Below are positions 1-6,255 of a stretch of 17,071 nt of DNA, piece by piece. Source of the stretch: CAYPEL01 sp964409635. Its GTDB lineage: Bacteria > Pseudomonadota > Gammaproteobacteria > DSM-19610. The stretch covers positions 1-17,071 of the forward strand of contig CAYPEL010000047.1 in NCBI GenBank assembly GCA_964409635.1, in the 5' to 3' direction. The position numbers and the translations under genes are program-made. Each line of letters starts with the position of its first letter. Within the stretch, counting starts at the first letter, position 1. The notes under the pieces were generated by a model. The model was not told where the DNA came from. It ran no database searches and worked only from the letters and a program-made list of their open reading frames with translations.

Positions 1-27
1 CAGCTTAGTGCCCCGGCAGTTGAATGA
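1..27 (+). CDS. Possible 3' end of accD (acetyl-CoA carboxylase beta subunit), partial
   Basis: Frame 1 from the window edge reads QLSAPAVE and then a TGA at 25-27. This is only eight residues, so the sequence itself does not identify the gene. The inference rests on context: accD lies directly before folC in E. coli, Pseudomonas and relatives, and AccD proteins often end in a short acidic, Ala/Pro-rich tail. It could equally be chance open frame. Confidence 0.3.
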   Translation, partial: QLSAPAVE

Positions 28-45
28 TGGCCTATATATTAGTCA

Positions 46-163
46 GTACGTTGATTACCCGGCAGCTTGTTTACAGACCGTTGGCAGCAAGGATGCTGCC
101 AACGAGCGCACAAGGATGTATTCACAGCGCGTCTGTAAACAAGCTGCCGGGTAATCAACGTAC
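46..163 (+). repeat. Three-armed palindromic element, copy 1
   Basis: The outer arms, 46-78 and 131-163, are perfect inverted repeats of 33 bp that begin and end with GTAC and close inward on GTTTACAGAC / GTCTGTAAAC. Between them are two further hairpins: GGCAGCA-AGGA-TGCTGCC around 83-100, and a weaker one closed by GCGC at 106-109 and 127-130. Folded, the element is a cloverleaf-like three-way junction. Both inner hairpins hold the octamer CAAGGATG (88-95 and 111-118). A second copy lies at 4340-4452 on the other strand. The element ends only 10 bases before the folC ATG, leaving no room for a normal ribosome binding site outside it. It has no coding frame and no T-run, so it is not a simple terminator. 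It is probably a MITE- or REP-like dispersed repeat, or a structured RNA; I do not recognise the family. Confidence 0.9.
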
Positions 164-173
164 GTTCTAGTAC

Positions 174-1454
174 ATGCCACGATTCCAGACCCTCGATGCC
201 TGGCTTAGCTGGCAGGAAAATCTGCATTATAAACCAATCGACCCGGGTCTTGACCGTGTCAGGCGCGTGTACACCAGGCTTGGCGCCAGGCGGCCGGGAT
301 CCACAGTGATTACAGTTGCCGGTACCAATGGCAAGGGATCCAGTGTGGCTTTACTTGAGAGTATTTGTCATGCGCAAGGATTTACGACCGGCAGCTATAC
401 ATCACCGCACATACAGCACTATAACGAGCGCATTCGAATTAACGGTATCGCCCAGCCTGATGCTGCTATTTGTGATGCCTTCGCCATTATCGATGCCGCC
501 CGGTTGGATGAAACACTGAGTTATTTTGAATTTGGCACCCTGGCGGCACTGGAGATCTTCAATCGTAATTCACTGGATATCGTTTTCCTTGAAGTGGGTT
601 TAGGCGGCCGGCTTGATGCGGTCAATATCATTGATCCCGACATTGCGCTGGTGACCTCCATTGCGCTAGATCATACCGAATGGCTAGGCGACTCTCTCGA
701 GAGTATCGGACGTGAAAAAGCCGGTATATTCCGTGCCGGGCGGCCGGCAATTTGTGCAGATGCTGAACCGCCCGCATCGCTTGAAGCTGCGGCCAGCAAG
801 ATAAAAGCCCACTGGTTGTCACTGGGTAAACAGTTTTTTATCGGCTCCGGGCCGCGTAGCTGGAGCTGGTCAGAACCTGACAGACAATACCAGGATTTGC
901 CCTTTCCGGCTTTGCCGGGTGCGCATCAATTAAACAATGCTGCAGGTGTGTTGATGGCATTGTCTTGTCTACCAGCGAGCAAAGCGGTGAGCCGGGAGGC
1001 GATAGTCATTGGCTTGTCTGAAGTCAGCCTGGCCGGCCGGATTGAATCGATACCAGGGCGGGTGGAGCAGTTGCTGGATGTTTCGCATAATACTGGGGGT
1101 GCTGAGGCATTGGCGGCCTATCTATCTGCTAAACCTGCCAGTGGCAAAACATACGCAATTCTTGGGATGCTAGCCGGCAAGGATAGCCCCGGTTATATCA
1201 CGGCACTGAATACTCAAATCGACAGCTGGTATGGTGTTGGGCTGAGTTGTGAGCGCGCTAAATCCGTGATTGATCTATGCCGGGATATTCAGTGCGCAAC
1301 TACGGACACTGCCTGTGTTTGTTGTGCTACGATGACATCCGCCCAACTTGAGTTGGGTAAGGTGGTTCAAGCTGGCGACCGGCTGGTCATCTGCGGTTCA
1401 TTCCATACGGTGTCAGAATGGATTGAGCAGGATTCGAAAAAATTCCTTAAGTAA
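174..1454 (+). CDS. folC: Folylpolyglutamate synthase / dihydrofolate synthase
   Basis: Cytosolic Mur-ligase-type ATPase that joins glutamate to dihydropteroate and to folates, making dihydrofolate and polyglutamated tetrahydrofolate. The 426-residue length fits the family. Visible motifs: an N-terminal WLSWQENLHYKPIDPGLDRV segment like that of E. coli FolC; the P-loop TVAGTNGKGSS at residues 47-57; SPHIQHYNERIRING; the EVGLGGRLDAVN magnesium/ATP region; ALDHTEWLG; and REKAGIFR, whose lysine is the one carbamylated in the family. The ATG at 174 fits the family N-terminus, but no Shine-Dalgarno sequence precedes it because the palindromic element ends at 163. It is the first gene of the folC-dedD-cvpA-purF block, all on one strand. 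The identification is secure; how it is translated is not clear. Confidence 0.97.
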   Translation: MPRFQTLDAWLSWQENLHYKPIDPGLDRVRRVYTRLGARRPGSTVITVAGTNGKGSSVALLESICHAQGFTTGSYTSPHIQHYNERIRINGIAQPDAAICDAFAIIDAARLDETLSYFEFGTLAALEIFNRNSLDIVFLEVGLGGRLDAVNIIDPDIALVTSIALDHTEWLGDSLESIGREKAGIFRAGRPAICADAEPPASLEAAASKIKAHWLSLGKQFFIGSGPRSWSWSEPDRQYQDLPFPALPGAHQLNNAAGVLMALSCLPASKAVSREAIVIGLSEVSLAGRIESIPGRVEQLLDVSHNTGGAEALAAYLSAKPASGKTYAILGMLAGKDSPGYITALNTQIDSWYGVGLSCERAKSVIDLCRDIQCATTDTACVCCATMTSAQLELGKVVQAGDRLVICGSFHTVSEWIEQDSKKFLK

Positions 1455-1473
1455 AATACACGATGAAGGCGGT

Positions 1474-2106
1474 ATGGATTTTCTATTAAAACAACGGTTA
1501 ATTGGCGCTGTTGTGCTTGTAGCGCTGGGTGTTATTTTCATCCCGATGTTGCTGGAGGGGCCGCGCGATCCGGTTATGCCAGAAATGCAGGCGATGCCAG
1601 AACAGCAGGTTATTCCCCGTGAAGATGAATCCAGAACATTTCCGAAGACAGAAAAGGTGCTGCCGTTGCCGCCCATGAGCGTGCTAACCGCAGCAACCAA
1701 AGAAACTGCCGACAATACTATCAAACAGCCAGTGCCTGTTCCGAAACCTGCCGCGCCTGATGTTGTTAAAACCAAGCCGAAGCCGAAGGTAGTAAAAGCC
1801 GATCCAGCACCTGTCCCTAAAGCCGCGCCCAAACCGGTAGCCAAAAAGGCGCCTCCCGCAAATAACAAACTTGGCAGTTGGGTCGTTCAGGTTGGCAGTT
1901 TCAGCGACCAGAAAAATGCTTTTTCATTGCGGGATAAACTTAGAAAAGCGGGTTATCCAACCCAGGTGGAGCGTGTTGCGCTGGACAAGGGTGTAACTTA
2001 TCGCGTACGGGTCGGCCCTTACCTGGATCGCGACAAGGCCGATGCCAAAATCGATCTGTTAAATAAAAAATTCCAGCTGCAGTCACGTGTGCTGGCATAT
2101 CCCTGA
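1474..2106 (+). CDS. dedD: SPOR-domain cell division protein, DedD-like
   Basis: A 210-residue bitopic inner-membrane protein. The frame is open from 1348, inside folC, but the ATG at 1474 is the likely start: it has GAAGG at 1465-1469 just upstream, and it opens with MDFLLKQRLIGAVVLVALG, the typical DedD membrane anchor (about residues 8-26). A Pro/Lys/Ala-rich linker with repeated PKP-type units spans about 85-130, and a SPOR domain fills about 134-208 (SWVVQVGSFSDQKNAFSLRD, then YRVRVGPYLDRDKA). SPOR domains bind denuded septal peptidoglycan, and DedD helps constriction in E. coli. The gene lies 19 bases after folC, as in E. coli (folC-dedD-cvpA-purF), so it is probably in the same transcript. 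The assignment rests on domain layout and synteny; the linker itself is not conserved in sequence. Confidence 0.9.
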   Translation: MDFLLKQRLIGAVVLVALGVIFIPMLLEGPRDPVMPEMQAMPEQQVIPREDESRTFPKTEKVLPLPPMSVLTAATKETADNTIKQPVPVPKPAAPDVVKTKPKPKVVKADPAPVPKAAPKPVAKKAPPANNKLGSWVVQVGSFSDQKNAFSLRDKLRKAGYPTQVERVALDKGVTYRVRVGPYLDRDKADAKIDLLNKKFQLQSRVLAYP

Positions 2107-2161
2107 TGCTGTGATATTTTCCGCCGTTACCCTATCGATATTACTCTGACGGAATCAAAGC

Positions 2162-2650
2162 ATGATATGGCCTGATTATTTTCTGCTGGTAATAGTCACT
2201 ATTTCCACATTGCTCAGCCTGTGGCGGGGGTTTTTTAAGGAGGCTCTATCTGTCGTTACCTGGGTGGTCGCCTTGTCCATTGCCATTGTTTATTTCAAGC
2301 CTATGGGAGATCTGCTATCCGGCTTCATCAGTTCGCCTACGGTGCGGAATATCAGTGGTTTTGCGTTATTATTTATCTGTGTGTTAATTCTTGGCGGTAT
2401 CCTGAACCACCTGGTGGCGCAGCTGGTTTCAAAAACTGGATTAACGGCAACTGACAGGGCATTAGGTATTATTTTCGGGTTGCTACGGGGTATTGTGATC
2501 GGTGCGCTGATTGTAATGCTGGCCGGCCTGACCACACTCCCGCAAGAACAGTGGTGGCAGGAATCCCGCTTAATCAGCTATTTCCAGGATATCGCTCTGT
2601 GGATACGCAGCTTCCTGCCGGCAAGTGTGGCGCAACATATTGAGTATTAA
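2162..2650 (+). CDS. cvpA: CvpA family inner-membrane protein
   Basis: A 162-residue polytopic membrane protein of the CvpA family, named in E. coli for colicin V production and linked to envelope integrity; its biochemical activity is not established. The sequence starts MIWPDYFLL, close to the family pattern of an aromatic residue then D-Y, and follows with SLWRGFFKEALSVVTWVVAL, the conserved RGFxxE(A/S)LS segment between the first two membrane helices. Four hydrophobic stretches are visible (about residues 5-20, 28-46, 62-85 and 100-123). It lies 55 bases after dedD and 144 bases before purF. The spacing before purF is wide enough for a separate purF promoter. No strong ribosome binding site is seen; the ATG is chosen by family fit. 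Confidence 0.94.
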   Translation: MIWPDYFLLVIVTISTLLSLWRGFFKEALSVVTWVVALSIAIVYFKPMGDLLSGFISSPTVRNISGFALLFICVLILGGILNHLVAQLVSKTGLTATDRALGIIFGLLRGIVIGALIVMLAGLTTLPQEQWWQESRLISYFQDIALWIRSFLPASVAQHIEY

Positions 2651-2741
2651 TCAGCGCAGCTATTAATAAGCCATGTTTATCTTACGGTGTATCAGGATAT
2701 CTGTTATCCCGGTGATGGGGTAAACTATGCAGGCATTCAAA

Positions 2742-2750
2742 TGCTATGAT
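2742..2750 (+). promoter_or_regulatory. Candidate extended -10 promoter for purF
   Basis: TGC-TATGAT matches the extended -10 form TGnTATAAT with one mismatch and lies 44 bases before the purF ATG. No good -35 hexamer sits 16-18 bases upstream, which extended -10 promoters can tolerate. I find no PurR operator (the ACGCAAACGTTTGCGT type) in the cvpA-purF gap. This is inference from a short motif. Confidence 0.35.
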
Positions 2751-2794
2751 TTCATTTTTCTTAAACTGACGCGGACTAATACGGGCATAACGGT

Positions 2795-4306
2795 ATGTGT
2801 GGCATTGTTGGCATAGTATCGCGCAACGCGGTAAACCAATCGATTTATGATGCGTTGACCATTTTGCAGCACCGCGGTCAGGATGCGGCGGGCATTATGA
2901 CCTGTGATGGTAAAGCACTGCATTTACGGAAAGACAATGGTCTGGTGCGCGATGTTTTCCACACCCGGCACATGCTGCGTTTGCGCGGCAATATGGGCAT
3001 AGGCCATGTGCGTTATCCAACGGCCGGGTGTGCTAGCTCGGCAGAAGCGCAGCCATTTTATGTGAACTCCCCGCATGGTATTACGCTCGCGCATAACGGT
3101 AATCTGATCAATGCTGAAAGCCTCAAGGATATTCTCTACCGGGAGGATTTGCGGCATATCAATACTGATTCTGATTCCGAAGTTCTATTGAATATTTTTG
3201 CGCATGAATTACAAAAGAGCGGCAAGATTCAGGTAACTGAAGAAGATGTGTTTGCGGCAGTCGCGGCGTTGCATCGCCGTTGCCTGGGCGCCTACGCTGC
3301 AGTCGCACTGATCATCGGGCATGGGCTGGTCGCCTTTCGTGATCCAAACGGCATACGTCCGCTTGTCTATGGTAAGCGTGAAACTGCCGATGGCACAGAC
3401 TATATGGCGGCCTCGGAGAGTGTGGCGCTGGATGCGCTCGGCTATGAAGTGATCAGTGATGTCAAACCGGGCGAGGCAGTGTTTTTCTCAATGGATGGCA
3501 AACTGACTGTCCGGCAATGCGCAGACAAGCCCTACTATGCACCCTGTATTTTCGAGCATGTCTATTTGGCCAGACCTGATTCCATTATCGATGATGTGTC
3601 AGTGTATAAAGCACGCTTACGTATGGGTGAAAAATTAGCTGATAAAATCAGCCGGACTTTATCGCCAAACGATGTGGATGTCGTCATCCCCATTCCGGAT
3701 ACCAGCCGGACTGCGGCACTGCCCTTGGCCCACCAACTGGGTGTAAAGTACCGGGAAGGGTTTATCAAGAATCGTTACATAGGCCGAACCTTTATTATGC
3801 CTGGCCAGCAGCAGCGTAAAAAATCAGTGCGCCAGAAACTGAACGCAATAGATCTTGAGTTCAAAGGTAAAAATGTTTTGCTGGTGGATGATTCTATCGT
3901 GCGGGGTACAACCTCGGAACAAATCATCCAGATGGCGCGCGATGCCGGTGCCAACAAAGTCTATTTCGCATCGGCTGCACCTCCGGTACGTTACCCCAAT
4001 GTGTATGGCATTGATATGCCGACTAAGGATGAATTGATTGCCCACGGCCGCAGTGTTGAGGAAATAGCCGCTAAGATTGGCGCAGACTGGTTAGTTTTTC
4101 AGGATCTCGAAGACCTTATCGACGCCGTAAAAAAAGGCAATGATGATATAGAATCTTTTGACTGTTCAGTATTTACGGGTGAGTATATAACCGGTGGGGT
4201 GAGTGGCGATTATCTCGATCACCTGGAGCAGTTGCGTAATGATTCAGCCAAGCAGGACCGGCGTGACTCAGACCATGAAGTGATTGAGTTGCATAATAAC
4301 GCTTGA
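2795..4306 (+). CDS. purF: Amidophosphoribosyltransferase (glutamine PRPP amidotransferase)
   Basis: Cytosolic enzyme of the first committed step of purine synthesis: PRPP plus glutamine gives 5-phosphoribosylamine. The protein starts MCGIVGIVS, so the N-terminal nucleophile cysteine is residue 2 and is exposed by Met removal. There is no propeptide, as in the E. coli type, in contrast to the Bacillus type with its propeptide and Fe-S cluster. The glutaminase domain (about 1-240) shows LQHRGQDAAGI, GHVRYPTAG and LAHNGNLIN. The phosphoribosyltransferase domain carries the PRPP loop LLVDDSIVRGTT, with the two aspartates at 365-366. The 503-residue length matches E. coli PurF. It closes the folC-dedD-cvpA-purF block. 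The end of the gene overlaps a TTGACA hexamer (4303-4308) that has only a poor -10 after it. Confidence 0.98.
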   Translation: MCGIVGIVSRNAVNQSIYDALTILQHRGQDAAGIMTCDGKALHLRKDNGLVRDVFHTRHMLRLRGNMGIGHVRYPTAGCASSAEAQPFYVNSPHGITLAHNGNLINAESLKDILYREDLRHINTDSDSEVLLNIFAHELQKSGKIQVTEEDVFAAVAALHRRCLGAYAAVALIIGHGLVAFRDPNGIRPLVYGKRETADGTDYMAASESVALDALGYEVISDVKPGEAVFFSMDGKLTVRQCADKPYYAPCIFEHVYLARPDSIIDDVSVYKARLRMGEKLADKISRTLSPNDVDVVIPIPDTSRTAALPLAHQLGVKYREGFIKNRYIGRTFIMPGQQQRKKSVRQKLNAIDLEFKGKNVLLVDDSIVRGTTSEQIIQMARDAGANKVYFASAAPPVRYPNVYGIDMPTKDELIAHGRSVEEIAAKIGADWLVFQDLEDLIDAVKKGNDDIESFDCSVFTGEYITGGVSGDYLDHLEQLRNDSAKQDRRDSDHEVIELHNNA

Positions 4307-4339
4307 CAGAAATGTAACCCTTACCTACTCTCTTAATAC

Positions 4340-4452
4340 GTACCTTGACTGCGTACACTCTGCTTACAGACGCGCTATTTACATCCCTGTGCGCTCAACG
4401 GCAGCATCCCTGCTGCCGATGGTCTGTAAGCGGAGTGTCGCAGTCAAGGTAC
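4340..4452 (-). repeat. Three-armed palindromic element, copy 2 (inverted relative to copy 1)
   Basis: Arms 4340-4371 and 4422-4452 pair along their length with one bulged T and one T:G pair, begin and end with GTAC and close inward on GCTTACAGAC / GTCTGTAAGC. Inside are a hairpin closed by GCGC at 4372-4375 and 4391-4394, and GGCAGCA-TCCC-TGCTGCC around 4400-4417. Read on the minus strand, the parts come in the same order as copy 1 (46-163). The middle of the outer arms differs from copy 1 but remains self-complementary. The octamer is CAGGGATG in both inner hairpins here (4382-4389 and 4405-4412 on the minus strand), against CAAGGATG in copy 1. It sits 34 bases after purF and upstream of the metZ promoter. 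Confidence 0.9.
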
Positions 4453-4477
4453 TGCTTCATCTTTGAATTGCGCCGAT

Positions 4478-4506
4478 TTATCATCCAATTGCGGGCGCAT
4501 TATAAA
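4478..4506 (+). promoter_or_regulatory. Candidate sigma-70 promoter for metZ
   Basis: TTATCA at 4478-4483 (four of six matches to TTGACA) is separated by exactly 17 bases from TATAAA at 4501-4506 (five of six matches to TATAAT). It lies 84 bases before the metZ ATG. The leader that would follow holds an inverted repeat TAAAACG / CGTTTTA (4513-4519 and 4534-4540) and a run of seven T at 4553-4559. No MetJ-type AGACGTCT box is seen. This is a prediction from sequence match only. Confidence 0.4.
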
Positions 4507-4590
4507 TATGGCTAAAACGGTGGCGCCTGCTTTCGTTTTAACTGGAAGTGGGTTTTTTTATGCGCAGAGTATCTGTACTGGAGATGAATA

Positions 4591-5775
4591 ATGAGTGATT
4601 CGCCGGATTTCAAATACGGGTTTGATACGCGGGCTGTCCGTGAGGGGCAACTACGAACCATGGAGCAGGAGCACGCCGAGCCTATCTTTCCGACCTCCAG
4701 CTATGTGTTCGGTTCGGCACGGGAAGCCGCTGCACGCTTTTCCGGCGATGAACCCGGTAATATTTATTCGCGTTTTACCAACCCGACCGTCCGCACCTTT
4801 GAACAACGTCTGGCTTCACTGGAAGGCGGGCAGCGCTGTGTTGCGACAGCATCGGGTATGGCGGCGATCTATGCAACCTGCGCCAGCTTGTTGAAGTCGG
4901 GAGATCATATCGTTTCTTCTAATAGCATCTTCGGCAGTACCACGCTCTTGTTCAATAATTATCTGAGCCGGTTTGGCATAGAAACGAGTTTTGTTGAGCT
5001 GCATGATTTGCAGGCCTGGGAGGAAGCTATAAGCCCGGCGACAGGTTTATTGTTTGTGGAAACGCCGTCAAACCCGTTAACACAGGTTGCTGATATCAAG
5101 GCTCTGGCTGATCTGGCACATTCTCACGGCTGCTTGCTAGTCGTGGATAATTGCTTTTGTACGCCAGCCCTGCAACAGCCACTGGCATTGGGTGCGGATA
5201 TCGTAATTCACTCTGCAACTAAATATCTGGATGGTCAGGGGCGTTGCATCGGTGGCGCCGTGGTCGGTAATGAAGAGCTGGTAGGGAAGGAGGTGTATGG
5301 TTTTCTGCGCACCTGTGGGCCAAGTATGAGTCCTTTTAATGCCTGGGTTTTTCTGAAAGGTCTGGAAACACTGTCGCTGAGGATGCGTGCGCACTGTGAT
5401 AATGCGCAGCATCTCGCAGACTGGCTGCAAGCTCATTCTTCAGTAACACGGGTATATTATCCGGGACTGGTTGAGCATCCACAGCATGATCTTGCAGGGC
5501 AACAGCAAAGCGGTTTCGGTGGTATTGTGGCGTTTGAGGTTGAGGGTGGCCGTGACGCGGCCTGGAAAGTAATAGATGCGACAAGGATTTGCTCTATCAC
5601 TGCAAATTTAGGCGATACCAAAACAACCATCACGCATCCGGCGACCACTACACACGGCCGCTTGACGCCTGAGCAAAGGGATACGGCGGGTATATCAGAC
5701 CGTTTGATTCGTGTTGCGCTAGGGCTTGAGGATATCCAGGATATCTGCGCAGATCTAGCTACAGGACTGAGTTGA
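4591..5775 (+). CDS. metZ: O-succinylhomoserine sulfhydrylase
   Basis: A PLP-dependent enzyme of the Cys/Met metabolism family. MetZ converts O-succinylhomoserine and sulfide directly to homocysteine, bypassing cystathionine. The 394-residue protein shows FDTRAVREGQ near the start, EPIFPTSSYVFGSA, the YSRFTNPT substrate segment, SGMAAIYA, VETPSNPLTQ, VVDNCFCTPALQQPL and the PLP-lysine motif HSATKYLDGQGRCIGG (Lys211). The C-terminus has SLGDTKTTITHPATTTH-like residues (here NLGDTKTTITHPATTTHG). The start is well supported: GGAG at 4580-4583 lies 7 bases before the ATG. Distinction from MetB, MetC or MetY is by overall resemblance and by the purF-metZ order known in Pseudomonas, not by a single residue. 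It probably has its own promoter (4478-4506). Confidence 0.92.
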   Translation: MSDSPDFKYGFDTRAVREGQLRTMEQEHAEPIFPTSSYVFGSAREAAARFSGDEPGNIYSRFTNPTVRTFEQRLASLEGGQRCVATASGMAAIYATCASLLKSGDHIVSSNSIFGSTTLLFNNYLSRFGIETSFVELHDLQAWEEAISPATGLLFVETPSNPLTQVADIKALADLAHSHGCLLVVDNCFCTPALQQPLALGADIVIHSATKYLDGQGRCIGGAVVGNEELVGKEVYGFLRTCGPSMSPFNAWVFLKGLETLSLRMRAHCDNAQHLADWLQAHSSVTRVYYPGLVEHPQHDLAGQQQSGFGGIVAFEVEGGRDAAWKVIDATRICSITANLGDTKTTITHPATTTHGRLTPEQRDTAGISDRLIRVALGLEDIQDICADLATGLS

Positions 5776-5794
5776 GGGAGTGTTGAGAAAAGGG

Positions 5795-6169
5795 TTATTT
5801 CGCCAGGGTAATTTTGCCGACACCCCAGCGCAATAAGTTCTCAAAACTCAGTAAGTCTTCAGAATTAAGATGAATGCCTTCGGGTACACAAGCAATACTT
5901 ACCGTACAGGTGCTGGACATAGCACGGTCAATCTTGTCACCGCTGTAGCGTGGCGCCACTAGTAATTGCGCGATCACCTGCTTGCCGTATTTAAAGGGCG
6001 AGGCTACATCTAATAGGTAGTGGTCGTGATGGATAGGATCCTGGAGCACAGCAACCCCATCTACCGAAAGTGGATTAGGGCCGGTGTATTCGTAGGGCTC
6101 GTATACCTCTATAAAATGATGGTTGGCAGTCACATTGACTTCCCCCAAGGTTATTTTGGTAACGAGCAT
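5795..6169 (-). CDS. Hypothetical protein, 124 residues
   Basis: I do not recognise this protein. The frame is open from a TTG at 6193, but the ATG at 6169 (MLVTKITLGEVNVTANHH) is the more natural start; neither has a clear Shine-Dalgarno sequence. It has no signal peptide or membrane helix, and the alternation of hydrophobic and polar residues suggests mostly beta structure. It is rich in His and Tyr in the first half (HHFIEVYEPYEY, DPIHHDHYLLD) and has two Cys in a short Thr/Ser-rich stretch (STCTVSIACVPEG). It is convergent with metZ (19-base gap) and divergent from the glycerate kinase gene. Base use resembles its neighbours. The lack of any competing + frame supports a real gene, but a chance frame is not excluded. 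Confidence 0.6.
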   Translation of the reverse strand: MLVTKITLGEVNVTANHHFIEVYEPYEYTGPNPLSVDGVAVLQDPIHHDHYLLDVASPFKYGKQVIAQLLVAPRYSGDKIDRAMSSTCTVSIACVPEGIHLNSEDLLSFENLLRWGVGKITLAK

Positions 6170-6255
6170 GCCTAAAGATTGGGTCAGAGTCAAAGACAGC
6201 CTGTTTCATACCTAAGTATATTTCTATAAAAAGTGTATAACTAATTAATAATTAA

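Noticed and set aside
46..163. Palindromic element as an intrinsic terminator of the upstream gene
   Set aside because: No T-run follows either arm, the two internal hairpins are not explained, and the same layout recurs at 4340-4452.
1348..1473. Upstream extension of dedD overlapping folC
   Set aside because: The extra residues do not resemble DedD; the ATG at 1474 gives the family's membrane anchor directly at the N-terminus.
1413..1868. 151-residue minus-strand frame opposite dedD
   Set aside because: Its Gly/Thr/Ala-rich sequence is the mirror of the Pro/Lys/Ala linker of DedD; no start signal or family likeness.
4303..4331. TTGACA with 17-base spacing to TACTCT as a promoter after purF
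   Set aside because: The -10 matches the consensus at only three positions, and the -35 overlaps the purF stop; the candidate at 4478-4506 is closer to metZ and better balanced.
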